The notes: a model not told the origin generated them from the letters alone. Numbered from the stretch's first letter, positions 17,144 to 26,516 are shown. The stretch: 64,000 nt of DNA from Dyadobacter sp. CECT 9275 (GCF_907164905.1 NZ_CAJRAF010000002.1:372001-436000); one strand, 5' to 3'. Translations and numbers: made by a program.

Positions 17144-17369
17144 TTTTTAGTCTTGAGTAGTAGGCAGTTCACAGTGGGCGGTAGGCAGCGTCGGTAGTAT
17201 TGTGAGCCGTGGCACGGTTGTAACGGCTGGCACATGTGGGCCGGGTGAATCAGCCGTGCCACGGCTCTTGCTTGCAGGTATTCAGTTTTAAGTAAGCAGT
17301 TCACAGTGGGCAGTGGGCCTAATCCGTAGCGCTGTGAACTGAAAACTTTTAACTAAAGACTGGAAACTC
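17144..17369. repeat. Intergenic repeat region with inverted and direct repeats
   Basis: This 226-base stretch between converging genes holds a perfect 14-base inverted repeat, GAGCCGTGGCACGG at 17204-17217 and its complement at 17254-17267, flanked by two exact 16-base copies of GCAGTTCACAGTGGGC at 17164-17179 and 17296-17311. The composition (GCAGT/GGGC runs) differs from nearby coding sequence. It resembles REP-like dispersed elements found between Bacteroidota genes. It may also act as a terminator or barrier between the converging genes. No gene is visible in it. Confidence 0.6.
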
Positions 17370-19550
17370 CTATTCCACCACCAGCCAGGTGTAACTCTGT
17401 GCGGGAATTTCTGCTTGTACTGAAACCGTAAAATCACGATCTACTTTATAAACCTTGGGGCTTCCCGTCTTTTCCCTGATCGCTACCGAGGTATGTTTGC
17501 CTGTGTAATAGACCGGCAGTTTTATGGTACGGGTAATGTTTTGGTTCAAAGGATTGTAGAGCATTACCAGTCCTTTTTCCTTCAAAGCCGGATTAACATG
17601 CATGATACCGTCCCAGTCACGACCGTCTGCGCGGCGAAGGTGTAAGATATCAGAATTCAGGATATACCGGTACTGTTTATACCAGTTGATCACTTCTGTG
17701 ACTTTCTGTTTCGTAACATCAGTATCATATAACCTCGGCCCACGGTAGCAGGCCTGGATACCGGCACCGTAATACTGCATCATCAATTGTTCGTAGGCGT
17801 CAAGGTGCTCGGAAAGAGGTTCCAGAATTGCCTCCGGCCCACCGCCCTGGTATTTTGTAAGCGGTACAAACCCCCAGACCATCGAAGGGAGTTCGTTCCA
17901 CATGGCGTCATAAATATTTTGCCTGTTCAGGATTTTCTGCTGCTCCCTGGACAATGAAAAGTTAACTTCACGATATCCAAGGGCAATTTTATGGGTACCA
18001 TCCAGAAAATACCAGTCGGGAGCATTTACATACACGCCGTTCTGGTTACACCATTGGTAAAGTCCTTTCTGTAGTTGCATCTGCCTCCATTGCGAATCGT
18101 GGAGCCCCGAATGACCCGGGTGCGTTGTGGAAGCGCAAACGTCTCCAGGGTACGGTCCGTCGTTTTCGAAAATATTAAATCCGGTAGCGGTCATAAATGT
18201 TTTGAGCGTTTCCAGGTAAGCAAGGCCCCACTTACTTCCCAGACAAGGCGCATTCCCGAACAACGCACCACCCGGTTTGCCTGTTTTCGGGTCGATCACA
18301 TCATCTTCCGGGCTGATTTTCCTTGAACTGAATAAGGAATAACTGCCGATCTGTATGTTTTTGCTATGTGCATAATCCGCTAGTGCCTTCCATTTTTTGA
18401 GGTTATCCGGGCTGGTATCCTCCATGTTACAATGGCTGCCAAAACTAAGGATCAGCGCTTCATAACCCGTTGCCGCACACTGGTCCACAGCCGTTTTCAC
18501 CTCTTCATCGTTTTTACTGACCAGGTGCATAAAAATAGGGTTGCTGGTAGTCCATGGTGCAATGGTACGGTACATTTTCCTGATGGCCAGCCCCTTGCGT
18601 TCACGGTCATAACTATCCTGTAGTAACTCGTATGTTCGGATAGATTCCAGCGTCTCACCCTTTTTTAAGGTAATGCCCATCTCCTTTTCAGGATAAATTT
18701 CAAGCAAACACGGTGTCTGATAATCATAATTGACCTGTGAAGTATAGGGTGGATCAACATTCCAGTGCGTCGTCTGATCGCTCAGATTATAGCGCATCGA
18801 ATTATTAAAAGCATAATTGCTCTCGAGATACAAACCGTTGAGTTTGGCCATTTTCTGAGGACTTCCTACTACCGCACTTTCTTCCTCAACAACTGCAAGT
18901 ACCTCATTGACAACCTGATCAATCAGAACAGTACCTTCTTTTCCATTTTCAATTGTTACCCATTTGCTGATCAGTGGTAAACCGTCGTAAAGGGAATAAT
19001 GCACGGTGACGGATATACTTTTTAAAGCAGCCAGGCTCGAACTATACTTAAAACTGATCGTTTTTCCTTTTGCCTGTTCCTTATTTGCTGCCCACATCTT
19101 TGTTTTCCAGTTCAAATAAGGCTTGATTTCCGAGATACTGTAACCAGTATAATGGAAAGCACTGTCGGAAGTTATGAAGTTATCCAACCATTCCGGAACC
19201 AGATAAGCGTTCTCTTTTTGGCCATATAACCCGCCCACATTGTAATAAATACCATTTATTTTGATTTTAGCTTCCGGTTTTACAGCCCTTAGTAACTGCT
19301 GCCCATTAGACATATTTTTAAATTCGGTACAGACCAGATCCGGATTGAGCCGAAAAGTCCTCTTCACCAGCCCGTTGTACAGGATCAGATCTTTCCCATT
19401 ATTGGCTTGATAAAAATTGGCCTTGGTAATAACAGGCTTTACGAGCCAGTCTGCCGGGGTTACTTTATCAAAATCACTTTGCCATACCGGCAGGTTTTGA
19501 GCAAAAACAGTTTGACAGTAAAAAAATGCGAACAGTAAACGAAATTTCAT
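17370..19550 (-). CDS. Secreted alpha-galactosidase-like glycoside hydrolase (clan GH-D type)
   Basis: This 726-residue protein has a cleavable signal peptide (about residues 1-17, ending VFAQ). A beta-rich N-terminal domain (about 20-310) precedes a TIM-barrel-like region with ALILSFGSHCN and NIFENDGPYPGDV, whose Asp is placed like the GH27/GH36 nucleophile. A C-terminal beta domain (about 640-726) ends in SYTWLVV. It probably cleaves alpha-linked galactose or a related sugar in the periplasm or at the surface. The exact family is uncertain, because it is distant from textbook GH36. Its neighbours are an acetyl esterase and a Gfo/Idh/MocA enzyme. No SusC/SusD pair is present. Confidence 0.7.
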   Translation of the reverse strand: MKFRLLFAFFYCQTVFAQNLPVWQSDFDKVTPADWLVKPVITKANFYQANNGKDLILYNGLVKRTFRLNPDLVCTEFKNMSNGQQLLRAVKPEAKIKINGIYYNVGGLYGQKENAYLVPEWLDNFITSDSAFHYTGYSISEIKPYLNWKTKMWAANKEQAKGKTISFKYSSSLAALKSISVTVHYSLYDGLPLISKWVTIENGKEGTVLIDQVVNEVLAVVEEESAVVGSPQKMAKLNGLYLESNYAFNNSMRYNLSDQTTHWNVDPPYTSQVNYDYQTPCLLEIYPEKEMGITLKKGETLESIRTYELLQDSYDRERKGLAIRKMYRTIAPWTTSNPIFMHLVSKNDEEVKTAVDQCAATGYEALILSFGSHCNMEDTSPDNLKKWKALADYAHSKNIQIGSYSLFSSRKISPEDDVIDPKTGKPGGALFGNAPCLGSKWGLAYLETLKTFMTATGFNIFENDGPYPGDVCASTTHPGHSGLHDSQWRQMQLQKGLYQWCNQNGVYVNAPDWYFLDGTHKIALGYREVNFSLSREQQKILNRQNIYDAMWNELPSMVWGFVPLTKYQGGGPEAILEPLSEHLDAYEQLMMQYYGAGIQACYRGPRLYDTDVTKQKVTEVINWYKQYRYILNSDILHLRRADGRDWDGIMHVNPALKEKGLVMLYNPLNQNITRTIKLPVYYTGKHTSVAIREKTGSPKVYKVDRDFTVSVQAEIPAQSYTWLVVE

Positions 19551-19708
19551 CAGCAGCTAAGATTTAGGAATACCCAAATTACCTGATAAAATCTGTATTT
19601 TAAAAGATTTTACAAACAAACCGATTTTTAGCTAATATTTTTAGGATATTGATTACCCTACGTTTAACGGTCGATTGTATTCTGATAGGTCAAGCAGATG
19701 ATTCCAGA

Positions 19709-20452
19709 TCACTCTTCGTCAGCAAAATCAATATAGGAAGCTTCTTCTGTTTTGGTTGAGTTGGCAACGGATTCATTAATCACGGCCATTTCAGCAGGGG
19801 TCAGTTCCCTCCATTTTCCAACCGGAAGATTTTCCAATGTAACATTCATGATCCTGACCCTCCTAAGTTTGGTGACGTTATATCCCAGATACTCACACAT
19901 CCGCCGTATCTGACGGTTCAGGCCTTGAGTAAGAATAATCGTAAATACATAACTGCTTTCTTTCCTAACAAAACACTTTTTCGTGATGGTATCCAGGATA
20001 GGTATCCCCTCCGACATCCTTTTTACAAATAATTCATTTACAGGCTTATCTACGGTAACTACGTATTCCTTTTCATGATTATTTCCCGCTCTGAGGATCT
20101 TGTTTACTATATCTCCGTCGTTGGTCAGGAAAATCAGCCCTTCCGAAGGTTTGTCCAACCTTCCTATCGGAAAAATCCTTTCCCGATAATGGATGAAATC
20201 GATAATGTTCCCTTTGATGTGCCTTTCAGTGGTACAGGTAATACCCACAGGCTTGTTAAAGGCCAGATAAACAGCTGGTTTTTTGGCTTTCAGGGGTTTA
20301 CCGTCAATTCTTACATCATCTTCGTCGGAGGCTTTGTCGCCCAGTACAGCCTTTCTTCCGTTCAGCATTACCCTGCCGGCTTCAACAAGTTTGTCCGCTT
20401 CCCTTCGCGAACAAAAACCCGTTTCGCTGATGAATTTATTGATCCTGATCAA
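19709..20452 (-). CDS. rluF: 23S rRNA pseudouridine synthase RluF
   Basis: This 247-residue enzyme has an N-terminal S4 RNA-binding domain (about 1-60, INKFISETGFCSRREADKLV) and a RsuA/RluB-family catalytic domain. The catalytic Asp lies in GRLDKPSEGL. The segments HEKEYVVTVDKPVNE and QGLNRQIRRMCEYLGY match RluF closely, the enzyme that modifies U2604 of 23S rRNA in E. coli. The only reasonable start in frame is TTG at 20452: no ATG lies upstream, and the S4 domain begins at once. A TATTTTTG -7 element lies about 91 bases upstream. A short acidic tail follows the domain. Confidence 0.88.
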   Translation of the reverse strand: MIRINKFISETGFCSRREADKLVEAGRVMLNGRKAVLGDKASDEDDVRIDGKPLKAKKPAVYLAFNKPVGITCTTERHIKGNIIDFIHYRERIFPIGRLDKPSEGLIFLTNDGDIVNKILRAGNNHEKEYVVTVDKPVNELFVKRMSEGIPILDTITKKCFVRKESSYVFTIILTQGLNRQIRRMCEYLGYNVTKLRRVRIMNVTLENLPVGKWRELTPAEMAVINESVANSTKTEEASYIDFADEE

Positions 20453-20542
20453 AACGTATGAATAATAGGAAATTAAATATGTTACAATATTAATTGGCTT
20501 TTGATAAATAAACCCTCTTTTTCATTCAGATTATTAAACTGA

Positions 20543-20571
20543 CAAAAATACGGGAGCCATATTCGGCCAAA
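20543..20571 (-). promoter_or_regulatory. Candidate promoter for rluF
   Basis: On the minus strand a TATTTTTG -7 element (20543-20550) matches the Bacteroidota TAnnTTTG consensus, with a TTTG -33 element at 20568-20571, 17 bases away. It faces rluF, giving a leader of about 85 bases. Confidence 0.5.
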
Positions 20572-20723
20572 CCATCGGTTACAATGTCACAAATAATTCG
20601 GTGACTTCCCAGTCAAGAAATAGTAAATCCGGCGTTTTCCGGGCTTCTTAAACCGGAACACAAATTCAGGCGCGAAGTGCTTAAACCTGATCAAACACTA
20701 CCTTTTTCACTTAATCTTATTTT

Positions 20724-22019
20724 ATGCAGTTACGTAGATATCTGTTAGCATTAGTATGCTCACTTTCATTGCTTTCCCTTTATGCACAGCCAGTCCGCAG
20801 GCCGGTTGATGTATTTGTTGGCCCCGATAAAGAGGACTGGACCTACAAAACCGGTGACAAGGTAAAATTCACCATTGCGGTCTACAGGTATGGCAATCTG
20901 GTGAAGAATGTTCCGGTAAGGTATGAGATCGGACTGGAAAAACTGGATCCTACCATTAAGGAAACCAAAACCGCGGCAGACGGAAAACTTACCGTTGAAG
21001 GAGGCACCCTAAAAACGCCTGGTTTTCTGCGCTGTATAGCTTACGCAACTGTTGACGGCGTGGAATACCGTGGACTGGCAACGGCTGGTTTTGAGCCGGA
21101 GAAAATTCAGCCTACCGTAAACAATCCTTCTGATTTTGACACCTTCTGGAATACGGCCAAAACCGAGCTTGCAGCTATACCGATGGATGCAAAAATGACA
21201 CTGCTGCCCGAACGCTGCACTGAAAAGGTAAATGTGTATCATCTTAATTTACAGAACTTTAAAATAGGTGCCCGCTTATACGGTATCCTGTGTGTACCCA
21301 AAAAAGAAGGTAAATATCCGGCGCTGTTGCGGGTACCTGGCGCTGGTGTGAGAGGTTATTATGGCGATGTGGCCACGGCGGAGAAAGGCATCATTACGCT
21401 GGAAATCGGGATACATGGTATTCCCGTAACCATGGAACCCTCGGTTTATACTGACTTGGGTATGGGGGTACTAAACGGATACAATGCGTTCAATCTGGAC
21501 AATAAGGACAGGTTTATCTACAAAAGAGTATACCTGGGTTGTGTCCGCGCCAACGATTTTCTGGTAAGCATGCCTCAGTTCGACGGACAGAACCTGGCAG
21601 TTACCGGCGGAAGCCAGGGTGGTGCCTTGTCCATCGTTACGGCTGGTCTGGATCCCCGTGTAAAATGGCTGGGGGCCTTTTATCCCGCACTGAGTGATGT
21701 AACGGGTTATCTGCACGGGAGAGCAGGCGGATGGCCGCATTACTTTGACAAAACAAATATCGCCGCTAACAATTACAAGGAAAAACTGGCAACCGTGGGT
21801 TATTATGACGTCGTGAACTTTGCCAGGCGTGTAAAGGTACCAGGATATTACATGTGGGGTTTCAACGATGAAACCTGCCCTCCTACGTCCATGTATGCTT
21901 CCTATAATGTAATTACAGCTCCAAAGGACCTGAAACTCTACCAGGATACCGGACACTGGACCTATGCCGAAGAAAGAGAAATGATGAATGCCTGGCTGCT
22001 GGGAAAGCTGGGAAAATAA
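20724..22019 (+). CDS. Secreted acetylxylan esterase/cephalosporin-C deacetylase-like (CE7) hydrolase
   Basis: This 431-residue protein has a signal peptide (about 1-21, ending LYAQ), an N-terminal beta-sandwich (about 25-125), and an alpha/beta-hydrolase domain of the AXE1/CE7 type. The nucleophile is Ser297 in GGSQGG. The acid is in FNDETCPPTS, and the histidine in TGHWTY near residue 412 completes the triad. CE7 enzymes remove acetyl groups from xylo-oligosaccharides and related sugars. A strong terminator follows at 22030-22070. With the nearby hydrolase and sugar oxidoreductase it suggests plant-polysaccharide breakdown. Confidence 0.85.
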   Translation: MQLRRYLLALVCSLSLLSLYAQPVRRPVDVFVGPDKEDWTYKTGDKVKFTIAVYRYGNLVKNVPVRYEIGLEKLDPTIKETKTAADGKLTVEGGTLKTPGFLRCIAYATVDGVEYRGLATAGFEPEKIQPTVNNPSDFDTFWNTAKTELAAIPMDAKMTLLPERCTEKVNVYHLNLQNFKIGARLYGILCVPKKEGKYPALLRVPGAGVRGYYGDVATAEKGIITLEIGIHGIPVTMEPSVYTDLGMGVLNGYNAFNLDNKDRFIYKRVYLGCVRANDFLVSMPQFDGQNLAVTGGSQGGALSIVTAGLDPRVKWLGAFYPALSDVTGYLHGRAGGWPHYFDKTNIAANNYKEKLATVGYYDVVNFARRVKVPGYYMWGFNDETCPPTSMYASYNVITAPKDLKLYQDTGHWTYAEEREMMNAWLLGKLGK

Positions 22020-22029
22020 TGGCAGATCC

Positions 22030-22070
22030 GCAACCAGCACAACCCTTTGCCTGTTGTGCTGGTTGCCTTT
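22030..22070 (+). terminator. Rho-independent-type terminator
   Basis: A perfect 14-base-pair stem (22030-22043 with 22053-22066, loop of 9) is followed by CTTTT. It ends the acetyl esterase transcript before the next gene at 22092. Confidence 0.85.
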
Positions 22071-22091
22071 TAACCACCTAATTTATTTTTT

Positions 22092-23399
22092 ATGAACAGA
22101 AGACGTTTTCTGGAAACCTCCGCTCTTGCAGGCGCTTCGTTTTCAGCACTTCCTTTACTTTCCGCCATTAGCAGGGCCGCTCCTTACCGCACAGCCCTGG
22201 TGGGTGCAGGCTGGTGGGGTACCAACATCTTGCGGTGCGCCCTGCAGGCAGGAGAATCCAAACTCGTTGCACTTTGTGACGTGGACGACAACCAGATCAG
22301 CAAATGTTTGGCAGAAGTCTCCAAACTTACTTCAGACAAACCCAAAGTTTATCGCGATTACCGCGAAATGCTTCTAAAGGAAAAGCCCGAGATCGTCATT
22401 GTGGCCACGCCGGATCATTGGCATCCGCTCTGTTGCATAGCGGCTGTGGAAGCCGGAGCGCATGTGTATGTTGAGAAACCAATTTCGCATACCATACAGG
22501 AAGGACGTGCCATGGTGAATGCTACCCGAAAGCATGGGAAAATAGTGCAGGTAGGAACGCACAGGCGTGTTTCCCCTCACAATGTCTCCGGTATGGAGTT
22601 TCTAAAATCGGGAAAGGCAGGAAAAATAGGGATGGCAAGAGCTTTTGTCCACTACGGCGGAGGCCCTGGGCAAAAAACTCCGGACGAAGAAGTTCCCAAA
22701 GGCATTGACTGGGATATGTACTGCGGCCCTGCCCCTTTGGTACCCTATAACAAAACGATCCACCCAAGAGGGTTCAGAGGTTATCTTGACTTTGCCAACG
22801 GCACGCTGGGCGACTGGGGTATCCATTGGCTGGATCAGGTACTGTGGTGGTCAGAACAGAAATACCCCAAAAAAGTTTACTCCACCGGGGGCAGGGCCAT
22901 CCGGCAGGATAATACCAATGCACCAGATCACCAGGTGGCCGTTTACGATTTTGACGGGTTTACACTGGAATGGGAGCACCGGAATTTTGCAGCCAATAAT
23001 GCCGAAAAAACGCATCCTCAGCAGGCCGTAGGGGTATATTTTTACGGAACAGAAGGTACCTTCCACATGGGATGGCTGGACGGTTGGACATTTTATCCGG
23101 CTAATCCCAACAAGCCCATTATTCATCAGGACGCACAGCTTAACAAGCCGGATGATCAGAATATCCAGCAGCTGTGGGCCAACTTTCTTGAATCCATAAA
23201 GACCAACAAGCCCCCGATCTGTGAGATTGAAGTAGGCCAGAAGTCAACAAACGTTGCATTGCTGGGCATGCTTTCCTACAAGCTTGGGAGAAGTATTGTA
23301 TGGGATGGAGAAAAAGAACTTGTCGTTGGAGACGACGATGCCAATAAACTGCTGAAGCGGGATTATCGGGGAGAATGGCAGTATCCTAAAATAGGATAA
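22092..23399 (+). CDS. Gfo/Idh/MocA family oxidoreductase with Tat signal
   Basis: This 435-residue protein begins with a twin-arginine signal (NRRRFLETSALAGASFSAL), so it is probably exported folded with its nucleotide. The Rossmann domain follows (TALVGAGWWGTNIL, VALCDVD, VIVATPDHWHP), and VYVEKPISHT carries the EKP catalytic lysine. The C-terminal alpha/beta domain includes HRRVSPHN and DWGIHWLDQVLWW. Such exported members act on sugars or cyclitols in Bacteroidota. NAD(P) is usually held tightly. The gene is preceded by a terminator, so it is transcribed separately from the esterase. Confidence 0.88.
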   Translation: MNRRRFLETSALAGASFSALPLLSAISRAAPYRTALVGAGWWGTNILRCALQAGESKLVALCDVDDNQISKCLAEVSKLTSDKPKVYRDYREMLLKEKPEIVIVATPDHWHPLCCIAAVEAGAHVYVEKPISHTIQEGRAMVNATRKHGKIVQVGTHRRVSPHNVSGMEFLKSGKAGKIGMARAFVHYGGGPGQKTPDEEVPKGIDWDMYCGPAPLVPYNKTIHPRGFRGYLDFANGTLGDWGIHWLDQVLWWSEQKYPKKVYSTGGRAIRQDNTNAPDHQVAVYDFDGFTLEWEHRNFAANNAEKTHPQQAVGVYFYGTEGTFHMGWLDGWTFYPANPNKPIIHQDAQLNKPDDQNIQQLWANFLESIKTNKPPICEIEVGQKSTNVALLGMLSYKLGRSIVWDGEKELVVGDDDANKLLKRDYRGEWQYPKIG

Positions 23400-23418
23400 C
23401 GGCTATGCAGATCAAAAC

Positions 23419-23464
23419 AAAAGTCAGGAAAAAGCCCGTCACCATGAGCAATTTCCTGACTTTT
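23419..23464. terminator. Bidirectional terminator between converging genes
   Basis: A perfect 13-base-pair stem (23419-23431 with 23452-23464) carries an A-run on one arm and a T-run on the other. It serves both the oxidoreductase gene ending at 23399 and the small minus-strand gene ending at 23468. Confidence 0.8.
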
Positions 23465-23467
23465 CTA

Positions 23468-23830
23468 TTAGTCTATTTTTACAACTTCTGCAGGAATGTT
23501 ATACTGATCCACCAATTCCTTGGTAAACCTCACATGCCCTTTCGGCGCCAGAAGATATAATTTAGCCCCTTTCATACCCGCCAACTCACTGAGAAGCTTC
23601 CACTTTGATATACTTCCCCGCAGTTGGTCCGTCTTTACCGAAACTTCAAGATAGTGCCGGTTAAACATATTTACTCCCGTAATATCAGGCGTAAATTTGG
23701 TATTATCCGCAGATCTCGCGTACGACTTTGGCGTTTCGTACCCTTCCATATTGGCCTGAATCTCCTTGAAGCCATGTGCCTGTGCCCACTTTACCGCAAG
23801 TGGTATAAAACTTTCTTTTTCCATAAACAT
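23468..23830 (-). CDS. Small uncharacterised protein, possibly restriction-endonuclease-like fold
   Basis: I chose the ATG at 23830 (120 residues, starting MFMEKESFIPLAVKWAQ); an in-frame GTG at 23854 lies beyond a run of nine A/T bases. The pattern is an N-terminal helix, then FTPDITGV, then YLEVSVKT, and helix-strand elements with KLYLLAPKGH. The PD...E/S-x-K arrangement resembles PD-(D/E)XK nuclease-like proteins, but the spacing is not canonical, so this is only a suggestion. It is a single gene between a bidirectional terminator and a TPR gene. I do not recognise a named family. Confidence 0.6.
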   Translation of the reverse strand: MFMEKESFIPLAVKWAQAHGFKEIQANMEGYETPKSYARSADNTKFTPDITGVNMFNRHYLEVSVKTDQLRGSISKWKLLSELAGMKGAKLYLLAPKGHVRFTKELVDQYNIPAEVVKID

Positions 23831-23998
23831 CAAAAAAAAACGATCCCCGTTCACCAGGAATGTTGGTATAGTACTAAAAGCTGATAAAAAAACGGAGGAA
23901 ATTATAATTCAGCTCACGAGGAGCTGTATGGAGTGCTCGCCGATAATCGCCATAAAGTTACGGCTTTTTACCAAATCTACCAAATATAATCCCATCCA

Positions 23999-24325
23999 CT
24001 AATCTTCCTGTTCATCTAAAAAGTTGCGGAATGCCCTGGTAAGCTCCTGGTGGGCCTTTACATTTTTTTGCTCAAGAGCCAAAGTGATTCCCTTTTTATA
24101 AATTTCTTCCGCAAGTGCAGTGTGGTGTTGTTCCGAATAAAAAGACGCAGCGTGATAATAAGTGGGCAGATATTCCGGAAAGTCCTTGAGTAAACGGGAA
24201 AAAAGCGCTTCACTCCTCGATAAGTCAAACTTCAAATACTCCAATGCCAGCGCATAAATATTAAACGGGTCACCAGGATCTTCCTCATAAAAGGTGAGCA
24301 GGTTTTCCAGAAGGTTGTTTTTCAT
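23999..24325 (-). CDS. TPR-like small protein
   Basis: Starting at ATG 24325 (an in-frame TTG at 24352 is less likely) gives 108 residues. The protein is helical, with two to three tetratricopeptide-like repeats: DPFNIYALALEYLKFDLSRSEALFSRLLKDFPE and YLPTYYHAASFYSEQ are separated by the usual repeat spacing. It ends in an acidic tail. TPR proteins mediate protein-protein contacts. It lies divergently from etfB, 95 bases away, which does not reveal a partner. It is cytoplasmic, without a signal peptide. Confidence 0.75.
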   Translation of the reverse strand: MKNNLLENLLTFYEEDPGDPFNIYALALEYLKFDLSRSEALFSRLLKDFPEYLPTYYHAASFYSEQHHTALAEEIYKKGITLALEQKNVKAHQELTRAFRNFLDEQED

Positions 24326-24420
24326 AACAAAATTATTATGCTTGCATACCAATTATGTTTTTCTGTATATTGCAGTGCAAAGATATTCTCAGAAAAGTTA
24401 AATAATCTTCATCTAGGACA

Positions 24421-25158
24421 ATGAAAATATTAGTTTGTATTACCAGCGTGCCGGACACCACGGCCAAAATTACCTTTGCCGATCATAACACCAAACTTAA
24501 TAAATCAGGAGTTCCTTTTATAATAGGTCCGTATGATGACTACGCTCTTGCCAGAGGCGTGGAGCTAAAAGAGCAGCTGGGCGGCAGCCTCACAGTGCTT
24601 CATGTGGGAGAAGCCGATGCCGATCCCCAGATCAGAAAAGCACTTGCCATTGGCGCGGATGATGCCATACGCGTCAATGCCGATCCGGTGGATTCGTATT
24701 TTACGGCCGCGCAAATCGCTCATATTGCCGCCCAAAATCAATATGACCTGATCCTGATGGGACGGGAATCAATTGATTTTAACAGTGGAGTTGTACACGG
24801 GCTGGTAGGAGAAATGCTGGGTATCCCCTCCTACTCACCGGTAATGAAACTGGATATTCAGGGAAATACGGCCTCCATTACCCGTGAAATTGACGGAGGG
24901 AAGGAAGTACTAACGGCACCGCTACCCCTCGTACTCGGTTGTCAGGAGCCCATCGCTGAATGGAAAATCGCCAATATGCGCGGTATCATGACGGCAAAAT
25001 CCAAGCCTTTGAACGTGTTGGAGCCGGTTGACACTGAGCAAATGACACTTCCGGGCCAATACAGCCTTCCGGCACCCAAAGGGGCGTGTAAAATGATCCC
25101 TGCCTCGGAAGCAGAAACATTAATAAAACTTTTACAAACCGAAGCAAAAGTGCTTTAA
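24421..25158 (+). CDS. etfB: Electron transfer flavoprotein beta subunit
   Basis: This 245-residue protein is the ETF beta subunit: it starts KILVCITSVPDTTAKI, continues with GPYDDYALARGVELKEQLGG and the AMP-site region MGRESIDFNSGVVHGLVGEMLG, and ends with a C-terminal arm that wraps the alpha subunit. With EtfA it shuttles electrons from acyl-CoA dehydrogenases to the respiratory chain through ETF:quinone oxidoreductase, in the cytoplasm. It is followed by etfA after 50 bases, the usual beta-alpha order. A short imperfect hairpin (25157-25177) lies between the two genes. Confidence 0.93.
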   Translation: MKILVCITSVPDTTAKITFADHNTKLNKSGVPFIIGPYDDYALARGVELKEQLGGSLTVLHVGEADADPQIRKALAIGADDAIRVNADPVDSYFTAAQIAHIAAQNQYDLILMGRESIDFNSGVVHGLVGEMLGIPSYSPVMKLDIQGNTASITREIDGGKEVLTAPLPLVLGCQEPIAEWKIANMRGIMTAKSKPLNVLEPVDTEQMTLPGQYSLPAPKGACKMIPASEAETLIKLLQTEAKVL

Positions 25159-25208
25159 CTGATACCATTGGTCAGTTGTAGTATTGCTGTCACATTAAAC
25201 AAACCAAA

Positions 25209-26174
25209 ATGTCAGTACTCGTATTTATAGAAACGGATAATGGCGCTGTAAAGAAAACGTCACAGGAAGCCATAGCGTACGGCGCAGGTGTGGCCGAAAA
25301 GCTGGCTACCACTGTAACGGTACTGGCCCTGGGCCAGATCACACAGGATGCGCTGGAACAAACAGGTAATTTCGGAGCCAGCAAAGTGTTCCATGTCACC
25401 GATGAAAGGCTCAATCAGGAAAACGGTATGGCTTACGCCGATGCGCTGGTTCAAGCAGCACAAAAAGAAGGAAGCAAGGTAATTATCCTGTCAAAATCAG
25501 GACTTGGAGATGCCATGGCCGCACGTGCAGCCGCAAAGCTTAAAGCCGGAGTTGTGTCGGGTATTACTGAATTACCCGACATTGAGGGAGGATTTACTGT
25601 AAAAAGAAGTATTTACACCGGAAAAGCTTTTGCCACAACGGCTATTCAATCGGATATTAAAATTCTGGTGATCAGGAAAAATGCCGTTGAAGCAGTTGCT
25701 GGTAATCACATAGCCACAGTCGAAAACTTTGTACCTGAACTGAAAGATTCGGACTTCGCGGCAACCATTGAGAAAATAGATAAAATGGGCTCGGAGGTTT
25801 CTCTTACAGAAGCAGATATCATCGTTTCGGGAGGGCGGGGGATGAAAGGTGCAGAGCATTGGCAACCATTGCTGGACCTGGCCGAAGCGCTGGGTGCGGC
25901 CACAGGCTGTTCCAAACCGGTTTCTGATCTGGATTGGAGGCCGCATCACGAACACATCGGGCAAACCGGCATAAAAGTATCCCCCAACCTGTACATCGCC
26001 TGCGGCATATCCGGGGCCATACAACATCTGGCGGGTGTAAACGGCTCCAAGTGTATCGTGGTTATTAATAAAGATCCAGAAGCTCCGTTTTTCAAGGCGG
26101 CTGATTACGGAATTGTTGGAGATGTATTTGAAATATTACCCAAACTGACCGAAGCAGCAAAAAAACTCAAATAA
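25209..26174 (+). CDS. etfA: Electron transfer flavoprotein alpha subunit
   Basis: This 321-residue protein has the N-terminal ETF domain and a C-terminal FAD-binding domain with the standard motifs SGGRGMKG (FAD), [31 protein letters not shown], and [19 protein letters not shown]. It pairs with EtfB upstream. The length is normal. The gene ends the transcript: a T-tailed hairpin lies about 110 bases downstream. No dehydrogenase gene sits next to it, which suggests the housekeeping fatty-acid/amino-acid oxidation ETF and not a bifurcating type. Confidence 0.95.
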   Translation: MSVLVFIETDNGAVKKTSQEAIAYGAGVAEKLATTVTVLALGQITQDALEQTGNFGASKVFHVTDERLNQENGMAYADALVQAAQKEGSKVIILSKSGLGDAMAARAAAKLKAGVVSGITELPDIEGGFTVKRSIYTGKAFATTAIQSDIKILVIRKNAVEAVAGNHIATVENFVPELKDSDFAATIEKIDKMGSEVSLTEADIIVSGGRGMKGAEHWQPLLDLAEALGAATGCSKPVSDLDWRPHHEHIGQTGIKVSPNLYIACGISGAIQHLAGVNGSKCIVVINKDPEAPFFKAADYGIVGDVFEILPKLTEAAKKLK

Positions 26175-26516
26175 AGGTAAAAGGCCGAATAGAATAACTT
26201 TTATTGTTTTCTTGGCTATCCTAATACTTAGTTATCAGTCCGTTACGCTTCTGTCAGCAGAATATGTAACCTTTAAATGCCAGGCAAACCCTTCCTCCAT
26301 TTTTTTATGCAGGAAGGGTTATTTATTTTTGCATCTTTATTGCCTGGATCATTTGTTTGTTTGTATTGTAATTTTAAGCTGTTTTGTTTTTATTTAGCTG
26401 ATAAACAGACTTATTAGAACGTAAACGGCCAGTGATCCTGAACCGGCCAAAAGCTGAACAGCAATTATCATCACAACTGTTAACATAAATCTTGCGTTAG
26501 CATATTAAGCACAAAC
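26175..26516. other. 342-base intergenic region after etfA
   Basis: The gap holds the terminator at 26287-26330 and otherwise AT-rich sequence. A 61-codon plus-strand frame (26212-26397) runs through that terminator and has no protein-like features, so I do not call it a gene. The promoter for the next gene is presumably near 26450-26510, but I see no clear element. Confidence 0.6.
26287..26330 (+). terminator. Terminator downstream of etfA
   Basis: A perfect 10-base-pair stem (AACCCTTCCT at 26287-26296, AGGAAGGGTT at 26311-26320) is followed by ATTTATTTTT. Confidence 0.75.

Noticed and set aside
24328..24335. Minus-strand TAATTTTG, a perfect -7 match next to the TPR gene
   Set aside because: Only two bases separate it from the start codon at 24325, so transcription would begin inside the gene. 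Probably chance in AT-rich sequence.
25157..25177. Imperfect hairpin between etfB and etfA
   Set aside because: It has a bulge and no T-run; the two subunits must be made together, so it is not likely a terminator.
26212..26397. 61-codon plus-strand frame after etfA
   Set aside because: It runs straight through the etfA terminator hairpin and shows no protein-like pattern.
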